From positions 1,488,001-1,552,000 of the forward strand of contig NZ_CP033169.1 of NCBI RefSeq assembly GCF_003691585.1: a stretch of 64,000 nucleotides of DNA, in the 5' to 3' direction. This stretch comes from Biomaibacter acetigenes (GTDB lineage: Bacteria > Bacillota > Thermosediminibacteria > Thermosediminibacterales > Tepidanaerobacteraceae). Shown here in pieces: positions 18,454 to 27,626 of the stretch. A program made the position numbers and the translations under genes. Within the stretch, counting starts at the first letter, position 1; each line of letters opens with the position of its first letter. The notes under the pieces are model-generated. The model made no database searches. It was not told where the DNA came from and saw only the letters and a list, made by a program, of their open reading frames with translations.

Positions 18454-19168
18454 CGGTAATGAACAGGCACCCGGTTCTCCCCTCTGGATGACTACATACG
18501 GAGATATGATAACACAAATTTTAATATTTTTTGTATTACTTTTCTCATTGTCAAGTGTTGATGCAAAAAAATTCGACATGTTTATGACTTCTCTTCAGGG
18601 TTCCCTGGGAATTATACAGGGAGGGCAGACACTGGAGAAGGGAGAGTTTATTGAATCGGGGGAAGTGGGGCAGTTTCTGGTTTCAGCCGAAGAACAGAGG
18701 CAGTTTCAAAGGCTCGAGCAGAATGTGAAGGACATAGTGAAACAGAATAATTTAAATGGGGTTCAGGTCAATTTGGATGAAAGGGGTCTTGTAATCAGGT
18801 TTGTGGAAGGAGTTCTTTTTGATTCGGGGAAGGCAGATATCAAAGAGCAGGCCAAAGCCGTACTAAACAAAATTGTCCCTGTTTTAAAGCAAAGCCACCG
18901 GCAGATAAGAGTTGAAGGCCACACTGATAATGTTCCCATACATACGCAGGAATTCCCTTCAAACTGGGAATTATCCACTGCCAGAGCGGTCAATGTGGTA
19001 AGGTATTTTATAGATAAGCATAATTTTTCTCCATACTCGATGTCTGCAGCCGGATATGGTGAATACAGACCTATAGCGCCCAATGACTCAGATAAGCACC
19101 GGGCTTTAAACAGGAGGGTGGATATTGTCATTTTAAAATCAGTTTCCGAGAATGAGGAGCCTAAGTAA
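18419..19168 (+). CDS. motB: flagellar stator protein MotB
   Basis: Peptidoglycan-anchored stator subunit. The single membrane segment YGDMITQILIFFVLLFSLSSV contains the ion-binding Asp. The OmpA-like domain includes VEGHTDNVPIHT, NWELSTARAVNVVRYF and NRRVDIVI. I place the start at the GTG at 18419 (249 residues), after GGAGAG. This gives a basic cytoplasmic N-tail as is usual, and an in-frame GTG at 18416 is equivalent. It overlaps the end of motA by about 35 bases. Confidence 0.93.
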   Translation: MKTLPGSRRRGNGNEQAPGSPLWMTTYGDMITQILIFFVLLFSLSSVDAKKFDMFMTSLQGSLGIIQGGQTLEKGEFIESGEVGQFLVSAEEQRQFQRLEQNVKDIVKQNNLNGVQVNLDERGLVIRFVEGVLFDSGKADIKEQAKAVLNKIVPVLKQSHRQIRVEGHTDNVPIHTQEFPSNWELSTARAVNVVRYFIDKHNFSPYSMSAAGYGEYRPIAPNDSDKHRALNRRVDIVILKSVSENEEPK

Positions 19169-19180
19169 GGGGGAAAAGTA

Positions 19181-19636
19181 ATGGCTACGGTTCAAACCAA
19201 TCAGAGCAATAAGATAAATCTTCGAAGCATAATACTCATCATAATGGTGCTGTTTATATTGATGTTGATGACTACAGGAATAGCCTATTTTGTAGTGAGA
19301 AATTTTGCGGGGGGCAATACCGTCCATGTGGAATCAAATAAACAGGCCGTCACATATTCTGCAGGGGATTTTTTGACCAATCTTTCAGATAAAGGTTATA
19401 TTAAGGTTTCCCTTGTCTATGTATTGGAAAATAAGGATATTGTGAAAGAACTCCAATCTAAAGATTATGAAATAAGGGACAGAATATTTGCCATATTAAG
19501 GTCAAAAAATTTTGAGCAAGTAAAAGACAGCCGCGGCATGGAAGAGCTTAGAAAACAGATTAAAGAGTCTATCAATACCATATTATCCGGCGGTAAAATT
19601 GTAGATGTGTATTTCACAAGTATTATCGTAAACTGA
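19181..19636 (+). CDS. fliL: flagellar basal body-associated protein FliL
   Basis: Single-pass membrane protein that rings the stator and supports motor output. One membrane segment at about residues 17-40 (SIILIIMVLFILMLMTTGIAYFVV) is followed by an extracytoplasmic domain with SDKGYIKVSLVYVLENKD and the C-terminal IKESINTILSGGKIVDVYFTSIIVN. Length is 151 residues. It sits between motB and fliM. Confidence 0.93.
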   Translation: MATVQTNQSNKINLRSIILIIMVLFILMLMTTGIAYFVVRNFAGGNTVHVESNKQAVTYSAGDFLTNLSDKGYIKVSLVYVLENKDIVKELQSKDYEIRDRIFAILRSKNFEQVKDSRGMEELRKQIKESINTILSGGKIVDVYFTSIIVN

Positions 19637-19652
19637 GAGAGGAGGGAAAATC

Positions 19653-20648
19653 TTGTCTGAGATTCTCTCACAAAATGAAATAGATGCTCTCCTCTCGGCC
19701 CTCTCCAAGGGTGAAATCAGAGCCGAGGAAATAAAAAATAAAGAGACCGACAATAAAATAAAGGTATATGATTTCAAAAGACCAAACAAATTTTCTAAAG
19801 AGCAGCTTCATACATTGAGCATTATTCACGAGAACTTTGCAAGGTTGTTGACCACGTATCTTTCCGCCCAGTTAAGGACGCTGGTCCAGGTAAACGTCTA
19901 TTATGTGGAACAGATGACATACACCGAGTTTATTTCGTCTATTCCCAATCCATCATTGATTTCTGTAGTGGATTTCTCACCATTGAAAGGTGCAGCCATC
20001 ATAGAAATCAATCCATCGGTGGCCTTTGCTATAATTGACAGACTGCTGGGAGGTACCGGAGAGTTTAGGGAAAAATTGAGGGAACCTACAGAAATAGAAA
20101 ATGGCATTATTGAAAAGATTTTCTTCAAGATGACATCAATTCTGCATGAAGCATGGAAAGACATTACCGAAATAAATGCGTCGATGGAAAAGTTAGAAAC
20201 TAATTCCCAGTTTATACAACTGGTATCTCCAAACGAGGCAGTTGCGCTGATTACCTTCAATGTTAAGATCGGTAAAAGCGAGGGTATGATTAATATCTGT
20301 ATACCTCATATTGTTATAGAACCAATAATATCAAAGCTATCCACCAGGATATGGCTTTCCAACGCTAAAAAAGAAGTCTCAGAAAAAACTGTACATTTTT
20401 TAAGAAATAAAATAAGCAGAATGAAAGTGGAAGTAAAAGCAGTCATAGGAAGTGCGCAAATTACTGTGAACGATTTTATTAACTTGAAGTTGGGCGATGT
20501 CATACCACTGGATAAAAACATCAGGAGCGAAACGGATATTTTTATCCATAACAATTTAAAATTCAAGGGCATTGTTGGTATTCATCACAACAAAATGGCT
20601 GTGAAAATAACAAGATCAGTGGCGGAGGAGGAAAAACATAATGGATGA
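19653..20648 (+). CDS. fliM: flagellar motor switch protein FliM
   Basis: C-ring switch protein that binds phosphorylated CheY. The N-terminal LSQNEIDALLSAL is the CheY-P docking peptide. The CheC-like middle domain begins near DFKRPNKFSKEQLHTLSIIHENFARLL, and the C-terminal SpoA domain ends NLKFKGIVGIHHNKMAVKI. Length is 331 residues. The TTG at 19653 follows GAGGAGGG. The end overlaps fliY by eight bases. Confidence 0.96.
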   Translation: MSEILSQNEIDALLSALSKGEIRAEEIKNKETDNKIKVYDFKRPNKFSKEQLHTLSIIHENFARLLTTYLSAQLRTLVQVNVYYVEQMTYTEFISSIPNPSLISVVDFSPLKGAAIIEINPSVAFAIIDRLLGGTGEFREKLREPTEIENGIIEKIFFKMTSILHEAWKDITEINASMEKLETNSQFIQLVSPNEAVALITFNVKIGKSEGMINICIPHIVIEPIISKLSTRIWLSNAKKEVSEKTVHFLRNKISRMKVEVKAVIGSAQITVNDFINLKLGDVIPLDKNIRSETDIFIHNNLKFKGIVGIHHNKMAVKITRSVAEEEKHNG

Positions 20649-21738
20649 GAATATATTGTCTGATGATGAAATAAGAGAACTTATAAGAAGCGAAGATTTG
20701 CTAGAAAATGTGCTTACGAAAGAAGAAAAAGATGCCCTTGGAGAAATAGGCAATATTTCGATAGGCACTTCAGCGACTACTTTGTATTCTTTGCTCCGAA
20801 ACAAGGTGGTAATAACAACTCCTTATGTAAGCATTACAAAAATGAATGAGTTAAAAAAAATGTATCCCGTTCCTTTTATAGCTATAGAAGTATCTTACAC
20901 TAAAGGTCTCAATGGAAGCAATATTATGATAATAGAAGAAAATGACGCAAAAATAATTGCAGATCTGATGATGGGAGGGGATGGAAAAAATGTCGGAGTT
21001 GAGCTGGATGACATAAGATTGAGTGCTGTGGGAGAGGCAATGAATCAGATGATGGGATCTGCTTCCACATCGTTATCTACTATGTTAAAAAAAGATATAA
21101 ACATTTCCCCACCAAAACTTAGCAGAATAAATTTTGCCACCGATTCCCTGGAAGGTTACTTCAAGGGAAATGAAGCCATAGTTGTTATTTCGTTTAATAT
21201 ACAAGTAGGCGACCTTCTGGATAGCAAAATCTTTCAGCTTATGCCTATACCTTTTGCTAAAACGCTCGTAAAATATCTTTATAATCTATCCTTAAACGGT
21301 GGGGATGGTTTGGAACAGGCACCCGAAATTGAGGATAAGATGGCTTCGGAGAATATGCAAAATAAAACAATACCCCCCCGTGAAATAGAAGACAAAAATA
21401 TACCTGAAAGGAGGAAAAATGTAACCGTGAGCCCGGTCCAATTTGAAAAATTTCAAGAAGAACCAGTCCCTCCCTCAAATGCCAGTCTCGATTTGATTAT
21501 GGATGTTCCACTGGAAGTGACTGTTGAATTGGGTAGAACGGTTAAAACCATAAAAGAAATATTAGACTTTAGCCCCGGATCTATTGTAGAATTAGATAAG
21601 ATGGCCGGTGAACCTGTGGATATTCTGGTCAATGGAAAATTTGTAGCCAAGGGCGAAGTTGTGGTAATAGATGAGAACTTTGGCGTTAGAATAACCGAAA
21701 TTATAAATTCAATGGAAAGAGTAAATAGCTTACAGTAA
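20641..21738 (+). CDS. fliY: flagellar switch/CheY-P phosphatase FliY
   Basis: Two-part C-ring protein of Firmicutes. The N-terminal domain resembles CheC and holds two phosphatase motifs with the Glu-x-x-Asn pattern: GEIGNISIGTSATTL and GEAMNQMMGSASTSL. The C-terminal ~80 residues form the FliN/SpoA switch domain (MDVPLEVTVELGRTVKTIKEILDFSPGSIVELDK). A poorly conserved linker of about 60 residues joins them. Length is 365 residues. It likely dephosphorylates CheY-P at the switch. Confidence 0.95.
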   Translation: MDENILSDDEIRELIRSEDLLENVLTKEEKDALGEIGNISIGTSATTLYSLLRNKVVITTPYVSITKMNELKKMYPVPFIAIEVSYTKGLNGSNIMIIEENDAKIIADLMMGGDGKNVGVELDDIRLSAVGEAMNQMMGSASTSLSTMLKKDINISPPKLSRINFATDSLEGYFKGNEAIVVISFNIQVGDLLDSKIFQLMPIPFAKTLVKYLYNLSLNGGDGLEQAPEIEDKMASENMQNKTIPPREIEDKNIPERRKNVTVSPVQFEKFQEEPVPPSNASLDLIMDVPLEVTVELGRTVKTIKEILDFSPGSIVELDKMAGEPVDILVNGKFVAKGEVVVIDENFGVRITEIINSMERVNSLQ

Positions 21739-21755
21739 TTGGGAGGATGATTTCA

Positions 21756-22115
21756 ATGGGAGGAATTTTAATAGTAGATGATGCAGCTTTTATGAGGATG
21801 ATGATCAAGGATATTTTAACTAAAAATGGTTTTAAGGTGTGCGGCGAAGCCGAGAATGGAGCTGTTGCTGTTGACGTATACAGTGATTTAAAACCGGACC
21901 TGGTGGTCATGGATATAACAATGCCGGAAATGGATGGCATTGAAGCGGTAAAAAAAATAAAGGCAAAGGATTCCTCTGCAAAAATTATAATGTGTTCAGC
22001 CATGGGCCAGCAGGCCATGGTTATTGATGCTATTCAGGCAGGTGCAAGGGACTTTATTGTAAAACCCTTTCAACCTGAAAGAGTAGTGGAAGCCGTGAAG
22101 AAAGCCCTTGGATAG
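21756..22115 (+). CDS. cheY: chemotaxis response regulator CheY
   Basis: Single-domain receiver that carries the signal from CheA to the switch. The acidic pair is in ILIVDDAAFMR, the phosphorylated Asp is in LVVMDITMPEMDG, and the conserved Ser/Thr and Lys are in IIMCSAMGQ and DFIVKPFQPERV. Length is 119 residues from the ATG at 21756, nine bases after GGGAGG. An ATG at 21747 is in frame but lies too close to that site. Placed after fliY as in Bacillus. Confidence 0.96.
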   Translation: MGGILIVDDAAFMRMMIKDILTKNGFKVCGEAENGAVAVDVYSDLKPDLVVMDITMPEMDGIEAVKKIKAKDSSAKIIMCSAMGQQAMVIDAIQAGARDFIVKPFQPERVVEAVKKALG

Positions 22116-22127
22116 AAGGGAATGTCT

Positions 22128-22673
22128 ATGAATAGATTATTCGATTCAAAATGGCAGGGATTTTTTATAGTTTTTATTTTGGTTATGGTAATTTTAGGTA
22201 ACGCTTACGCTGCTCCACCTGATGTAAACAATTTAAAAACGTATAATTTTGATACCCCGAAAAATCAGGATGCTCAAAATTATTCTCCGGCAAAAAGCGT
22301 GGTTACTTTTTTTATATATTTTCTACTATTTTTAGTTATATCTTTGCTGGCATTTTTAACTACAAGGTGGATAGCAAGATTCCAGATAAACGCCCAGCCT
22401 AAAAGCAAATATATGGAAGTTATTGATGTACTGCCTCTGGGAAGCAATAAGGGCATATATATCGTAAAAACACCCCAGGGTCTGATGATGGTGGGGGTAT
22501 CGGAAAAGAACTTTTTTATGATTTCAAAATTGAATTCCGACGAGACCGAATTGATTAATGAGGTTGAATCCAATACGAGTCTTATGAACAAAAATTTTTC
22601 CACTCAGTTAGAATATTTTTTGAGGCATTTAAAAAGAGAGCCGGGAAAAAAACATAATGGTGATCATTCATGA
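22128..22673 (+). CDS. fliO: flagellar biosynthesis protein FliO (FliZ)
   Basis: Assembly factor for the FliP ring of the export gate. A signal-like hydrophobic segment (residues ~9-28) ends in YAAPP. A second membrane segment (VVTFFIYFLLFLVISLLAFLTT) is followed by the FliO-type domain YMEVIDVLPLGSNKGIYIVKTPQGLMMVGVSEKNF. Length is 181 residues from the ATG at 22128. An ATG at 22122 lies too close to GAAGGG. FliO is weakly conserved, but the domain and position support it. Confidence 0.88.
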   Translation: MNRLFDSKWQGFFIVFILVMVILGNAYAAPPDVNNLKTYNFDTPKNQDAQNYSPAKSVVTFFIYFLLFLVISLLAFLTTRWIARFQINAQPKSKYMEVIDVLPLGSNKGIYIVKTPQGLMMVGVSEKNFFMISKLNSDETELINEVESNTSLMNKNFSTQLEYFLRHLKREPGKKHNGDHS

Positions 22674-23437
22674 ATAAAAATGAGAAATTAATATTCAAAA
22701 CAATACTACTGACTGTTTTTTTTCTAAGCTTCGGCAAAGGGTTGCTTGCAGCGCCGGAAATTCCTATTCCATCGTTCCAATTTATTCAACCGGCAAAAAG
22801 TCCTGCGGAAACAGCGGTAACTTTGCAAATAATACTGCTTTTAACCGTATTGTCACTGGCACCCTCATTATTGATTATGATGACATCTTTTACCCGTATC
22901 ATTGTTGTTCTTTCTTTTGTCAGAAATGGCCTGGGAACACAACAGGTACCGCCAAATCAGGTATTGATAGGTCTGGCTCTTTTCATGACTGTATTCGTTA
23001 TGGCTCCGGTCTGGAGTAATATAAATACTGAAGCTTTACAGCCATATATGAACCATCAGATCGGCACCGAAGAGGCTTTAAAAAGAGCCCAAATTCCTTT
23101 GAGAAATTTTATGTTCAAACAAACCCGGGAAAAAGACCTGGCGCTGTTTACGCATTACGCAAAACTGCAAAAGGATATAAAAACACTGGATGATATTCCT
23201 ACATATGTTTTAATTCCGGCCTTTATAATAAGTGAGCTCAAGACAGCTTTCCAGATGGGATTTGTGGTTTTCATTCCTTTTCTGGTAATAGATATGATTG
23301 TTTCAAGCACATTGATGTCTATGGGCATGCTGATGCTACCGCCCGTTATGATTTCCCTTCCCTTTAAAATACTTCTGTTTGTCATGGTGGATGGGTGGAA
23401 TATTGTGGTGAATTCACTTTTGGCAGGGTTCCACTAG
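22670..23437 (+). CDS. fliP: flagellar export gate protein FliP
   Basis: Core subunit of the type III export gate. A cleavable-type signal sequence ends near GLLAAPEIP. The conserved stretches LSLAPSLLIMMTSFTRIIVVLSFVRNGLGTQQVPPNQVLIGLALFMTVFVMAP and LIPAFIISELKTAFQMGFVVFIPFLVIDMIVSS are diagnostic. Length is 255 residues. The start overlaps the fliO end by four bases. Confidence 0.97.
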   Translation: MNKNEKLIFKTILLTVFFLSFGKGLLAAPEIPIPSFQFIQPAKSPAETAVTLQIILLLTVLSLAPSLLIMMTSFTRIIVVLSFVRNGLGTQQVPPNQVLIGLALFMTVFVMAPVWSNINTEALQPYMNHQIGTEEALKRAQIPLRNFMFKQTREKDLALFTHYAKLQKDIKTLDDIPTYVLIPAFIISELKTAFQMGFVVFIPFLVIDMIVSSTLMSMGMLMLPPVMISLPFKILLFVMVDGWNIVVNSLLAGFH

Positions 23438-23454
23438 TGGAAAGGTGATGTAAA

Positions 23455-23724
23455 TTGGCACAGGAAACTATTATCCATTTAGGGCAGCAAGCATTAACGG
23501 TAGTTTTGCTTGTTTCAGCTCCCATGCTAAGTCTTGGTATGCTGGTAGGTATTATAATTAGTATATTGCAGGCAACTACCCAGATACAGGAGCAGACCAT
23601 GACCTTTGTCCCCAAAATCGTGGCGGTCATAGCTGCCATTTTGATATTTGGGCCATGGATGCTGACAGTAATCACCCAGTTTACTCAAAATCTTTTCAGC
23701 GAACTGCCCAATTTTATTTATTGA
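23455..23724 (+). CDS. fliQ: flagellar export gate protein FliQ
   Basis: Small gate subunit with two membrane helices. The 89 residues include LVSAPMLSLGMLVGIIISILQATTQIQEQTMTFVPKI and a second hydrophobic span (AVIAAILIFGPWML), as in all FliQ proteins. The TTG start follows AAAGGTGATG. It lies between fliP and fliR. Confidence 0.96.
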   Translation: MAQETIIHLGQQALTVVLLVSAPMLSLGMLVGIIISILQATTQIQEQTMTFVPKIVAVIAAILIFGPWMLTVITQFTQNLFSELPNFIY

Positions 23725-23743
23725 TTTACTTCCGGTGAATGGT

Positions 23744-24520
23744 ATGAATGCTTTATATGATAAAGACATAATCAAATTTTTTTTAGTTATGTTCAGATGT
23801 TCTGGATTTATAATGTTAACTCCGGTATTCGGAAGGCGGGAATTTCCAGTACAGGCCAAAGTTGGTCTGGCTGGTTTACTTTCACTGATTATTTATCCTT
23901 TTGTGCCGGATGTGGCATTAAATCTCAATTTATGGAATCTGGCAGTAATTATCATAAGGGAAACATTTGTTGGACTTTCTATTGGATACATAACTTTACT
24001 GATGTTTTCTTCACTTTATGTGACGGGTGAAATAATAGATATGCAAATGGGTTTTGGCATAGTCAATGTCATAGACCCTCAAAGCAATGCACAGGTGCCC
24101 ATAATAGGAAATTTTTATTACATATTGACCATTCTGGTATTTTTAACGGTTAATGGCCATCATGTTTTAATATCAGCCCTGGTAAAAAGCTTTGAAATAG
24201 TGCCCATATCCGGAGCAACATTTGGATTGGATTTTCTGAGCATAATTATATCGAGTTTCCGGGAAATGTTCCTAATCGGATTTAAGGTAAGTTTGCCCGT
24301 GGTTTCCATAATATTTATTACCGATCTTGCGCTGGGGATTATAGCCAGAACAGTTCCGCAGATGAATGTTTTTATTGTTGGCCTGCCTATCAAGATCCTG
24401 GTAGGCATCGTGGGAATGGTTATTGTTTTACCGGCGTATCTGGTGGTATTGGATGTAGTATTCAGCGGCACATATGATAATATACTGACTTTGTTACAGG
24501 GAATGTTGAAAGTACCATGA
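23744..24520 (+). CDS. fliR: flagellar export gate protein FliR
   Basis: Gate subunit with about six membrane segments. Motifs include MFRCSGFIMLTPVFGRREFPVQAKVGLAGLLSLIIYPF, IIRETFVGLSIGYITLL and the C-terminal RTVPQMNVFIVGLPIKILVGI. Length is 258 residues from the ATG at 23744; a GTG at 23735 is an alternative start. Its stop overlaps the flhB ATG (ATGA). Confidence 0.95.
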   Translation: MNALYDKDIIKFFLVMFRCSGFIMLTPVFGRREFPVQAKVGLAGLLSLIIYPFVPDVALNLNLWNLAVIIIRETFVGLSIGYITLLMFSSLYVTGEIIDMQMGFGIVNVIDPQSNAQVPIIGNFYYILTILVFLTVNGHHVLISALVKSFEIVPISGATFGLDFLSIIISSFREMFLIGFKVSLPVVSIIFITDLALGIIARTVPQMNVFIVGLPIKILVGIVGMVIVLPAYLVVLDVVFSGTYDNILTLLQGMLKVP

Positions 24521-25593
24521 ACTTACAACTATTTGCCCAGGAGAAGACCGAGAAGGCAACACCTAGAAAAAGGCAAAAGGCCCGGGAACGGGGCCAGGTA
24601 TTTTCCAGCAGGGAACTTGTTTCATCAGTGGTGCTGTTGACAGGTTTTGTGATTTTGAACCTTTTGGGGAAAAATTTATTGGAAAATATAACAAGCTATT
24701 TAAAATCAACATGGTTAAATCTCTTAAATAAAGAAGATTTATTTACCGTCACGGGGCTCCAGAAAACCTTTATCGAAGCGGTGGTTTTCATAGCAAAAAT
24801 AACGGCTCCACTGGCGTTGAGCATTTTATTCATGGGGGTGCTCGTTAACTTTCTTCAGGTTGGTACGGTGCTAAGTTTTGAACCCATTATGCCAAAGCTT
24901 GAACGCATTAATCCCCTGGAAGGCATAAAGAGGATTTTTTCTAAGAGAAGCCTGTTGGAGCTTGTCAAATCGGTAGTCAAGATCCTGGTTGTCGGATATC
25001 TGGTTTACAGAAGTATTTTTCAAATCAAAGATTTATTTCCCTTAATGCTGGATATGGATGTATATTCATCTTTTAAAATCCTGGCGGGGATCTCCTTTAA
25101 TATTGGTATAAAAGCGGGTATCATTTTATTTATCCTATCCATATTTGACTATATTTACCAGTGGTATGAATATGAAACCGGGCTTATGATGTCAAAGGAA
25201 GACATCAAGGAAGAATTCAAGGAAGTGGAGGGTAATCCTCAGATAAAATCACGGATAAAGCAAATACAGAGGCAAATGGCCCGCAGCAGGATGATGAGCG
25301 ATGTAAAAAAGGCTGATGTGGTGATTACCAACCCCACTCACCTGGCAGTGGCCCTGGCCTATGATGCCAGCAAGAATCTTGCACCGGTGGTTCTGGCAAA
25401 GGGCAGTGACAGGATCGCGGAAAAAATTAAACAAATTGCGATTATGGAGGATATTCCCATTGTAGAAAACAAGCCGCTGGCACAAATTTTGTATAAGTCG
25501 GTAGAAATTGGGGATATGATTCCGGAAAATCTATACCATGCAGTGGCGGAAATCCTGGCCTTTGTTTACAGTTTGAAGGAAAGGAGGAATTAG
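24517..25593 (+). CDS. flhB: flagellar export switch protein FlhB
   Basis: Membrane protein that switches the exporter from hook to filament substrates. The N-terminus EKTEKATPRKRQKARERGQVFSS is characteristic, four membrane segments follow, and the cytoplasmic domain contains the autocleavage site Asn-Pro-Thr-His in VVITNPTHLAVAL near residue 270. Length is 358 residues. Together with FliK it times the end of hook growth. Confidence 0.97.
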   Translation: MNLQLFAQEKTEKATPRKRQKARERGQVFSSRELVSSVVLLTGFVILNLLGKNLLENITSYLKSTWLNLLNKEDLFTVTGLQKTFIEAVVFIAKITAPLALSILFMGVLVNFLQVGTVLSFEPIMPKLERINPLEGIKRIFSKRSLLELVKSVVKILVVGYLVYRSIFQIKDLFPLMLDMDVYSSFKILAGISFNIGIKAGIILFILSIFDYIYQWYEYETGLMMSKEDIKEEFKEVEGNPQIKSRIKQIQRQMARSRMMSDVKKADVVITNPTHLAVALAYDASKNLAPVVLAKGSDRIAEKIKQIAIMEDIPIVENKPLAQILYKSVEIGDMIPENLYHAVAEILAFVYSLKERRN

Positions 25594-25595
25594 AG

Positions 25596-27626
25596 TTGAA
25601 GTTTGGCGATGTTGCTGTTGCTTTGATGGCCATAATGGTAGTTGTAATGATGATAATACCGTTGCCGTCATCCATTCTTGATTTGCTGCTGTCATTCAAT
25701 ATAACCTTTTCTCTGGTAATTCTTTTGATTTCTATGAATATGGAAAAACCCCTGGATTTCTCTATTTTTCCTTCAATGCTTTTGCTCACCACATTATTGA
25801 GATTATCCCTCAACATTTCCTCCACCAGGCTGATATTGTTAAACGGATATGCGGGAAAGGTTATCGAGTCCTTTGGTAATTTTGTCGTAAAGGGAAATGT
25901 GCTGGTAGGGTTTATTATATTCCTTATTATCATTATAATGCAGTTCATAGTCATCACTAGAGGCGCCGAAAGAGTTGCGGAAGTAGCAGCCAGATTCACC
26001 CTGGATGCCATGCCCGGTAAACAGATGAGTATTGATGCAGACCTGAACTCGGGTTTAATAAACGAGAGCGAAGCACGCCGGAGAAGGACAGAGATACAGA
26101 GAGAGGCCGATTTTTACGGGGCCATGGATGGTGCCAGTAAATTTGTGAAAGGTGATGCCATAGCGGGGATAATTATAACAGTCATAAACATAGTTGGGGG
26201 CCTGATAACCGGAGTATTGTTTCAGCACTGGGATATTATGACTTCAATAAACCGTTATACGCTTCTTACAGTCGGGGATGGCCTTGTAAGTCAGATTCCT
26301 GCCCTCCTGGTTTCCACAGCCACCGGTATAGTGGTAACCAAAGCTGCAAGTGCCGGAAATCTCGGCGAAGATTTGATAAAACAGCTCATCTCATATCCCA
26401 AACTGTTATTGCTGGCCTCGGGAGTATTAGCATTTTTTGCAATTATACCTGGCCTTCCTCATATACCGTTTATTACTCTGGCGGGAGCACTCGGATATAT
26501 AGGTTTGTCCGTCCAGAGAATTTCAGAACGCGAAAAACTGAAAAAAGACAAACATCAGAAAGAAAAAGAACTGGAAGAAATGAGAAAACCCGAAAACATC
26601 TTTTCACTTCTCCAGGTAGACCCCATAGAAGTGGAGTTTGGATATAATATCATTCCCCTGGCCGATGTGAATCAGGGTGGTGACTTGCTCGATAGGGTGG
26701 TTATGATTCGGCGGCAATGTGCACTGGACCTGGGAATGGTTGTTCCCATGGTTAGACTTCGGGACAATATCCAGCTAAAACCCAATGAATATGTGATTAA
26801 GATCAAGGGTGTTGAAGCAGCCCGCGGAGAAATAAAAACTGATCATTTTATGGTAATGAACCCCACGGGAGGCATGCCTGAAATCGAAGGTATACCCGCA
26901 AAAGAACCGGCTTTTGGCCTGCCAGCCAAGTGGATTACCGGCGAAAATAAAGAAAAAGCTGAGATGCAGGGCTATACGGTAGTGGATGCTTCTTCGGTTC
27001 TGGCCACCCACCTCACGGAAGTGATTAAATCCTATGCCCATGAGCTTATTGGCAGGCAGGAAGTTAAAAATATGCTGGACAACCTGAAGGAACAATATCC
27101 CTCCCTTCTGGAAGAACTGGTTCCCAAGGTTCTCTCTCTGGGGGAAATTCAAAAAGTTCTTTCCAACCTATTAAAAGAAAATATCCCCATCAGGGATATG
27201 GTTACCATTCTGGAAGCTTTGGGGGATTACGCAGGTCTTACTAAAGACACCGACATGCTCACGGAATATGTGAGACAGAGGTTAAAAAGGGTAATAACCC
27301 ACCGGTTCACCAACGGTCAAAAAGTTCAGGTTATCACTCTTGATGGGCATCTGGAAAATCAAATTATGAATGCTATCCGTCAAAATGACCAGGGGACGTA
27401 TATCGCCCTGGAGCCGTCATATATACAGAAAATCAGGACAGCGCTTTCAAAATTGGTGAACGAGCTGGGGCTAAAAGGCGTATCACCAGTAGTGCTGACA
27501 AGCCCTATGGTGAGGATGTACTTTCGCAAAATAGTAGAAGATTACGCTTCATATCTTCCGGTGATTTCTTATAATGAGCTGGAACCCGGCGTGGAAGTTC
27601 AATCAGTAGGGACGGTGATGATTTGA
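25596..27626 (+). CDS. flhA: flagellar export protein FlhA
   Basis: Largest export-gate component, whose cytoplasmic domain docks chaperone-substrate complexes. About eight membrane segments occupy the first ~300 residues. The FHIPEP signature is present: ARFTLDAMPGKQMSIDADLNSGLI and ARRRRTEIQREADFYGAMDGASKFVKGDAIAG. The cytoplasmic part has EVEFGYNIIPLADVNQGGDLLDRVVMIRRQ. Length is 676 residues. The TTG at 25596 follows AAGGAGG. Confidence 0.97.
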   Translation: MKFGDVAVALMAIMVVVMMIIPLPSSILDLLLSFNITFSLVILLISMNMEKPLDFSIFPSMLLLTTLLRLSLNISSTRLILLNGYAGKVIESFGNFVVKGNVLVGFIIFLIIIIMQFIVITRGAERVAEVAARFTLDAMPGKQMSIDADLNSGLINESEARRRRTEIQREADFYGAMDGASKFVKGDAIAGIIITVINIVGGLITGVLFQHWDIMTSINRYTLLTVGDGLVSQIPALLVSTATGIVVTKAASAGNLGEDLIKQLISYPKLLLLASGVLAFFAIIPGLPHIPFITLAGALGYIGLSVQRISEREKLKKDKHQKEKELEEMRKPENIFSLLQVDPIEVEFGYNIIPLADVNQGGDLLDRVVMIRRQCALDLGMVVPMVRLRDNIQLKPNEYVIKIKGVEAARGEIKTDHFMVMNPTGGMPEIEGIPAKEPAFGLPAKWITGENKEKAEMQGYTVVDASSVLATHLTEVIKSYAHELIGRQEVKNMLDNLKEQYPSLLEELVPKVLSLGEIQKVLSNLLKENIPIRDMVTILEALGDYAGLTKDTDMLTEYVRQRLKRVITHRFTNGQKVQVITLDGHLENQIMNAIRQNDQGTYIALEPSYIQKIRTALSKLVNELGLKGVSPVVLTSPMVRMYFRKIVEDYASYLPVISYNELEPGVEVQSVGTVMI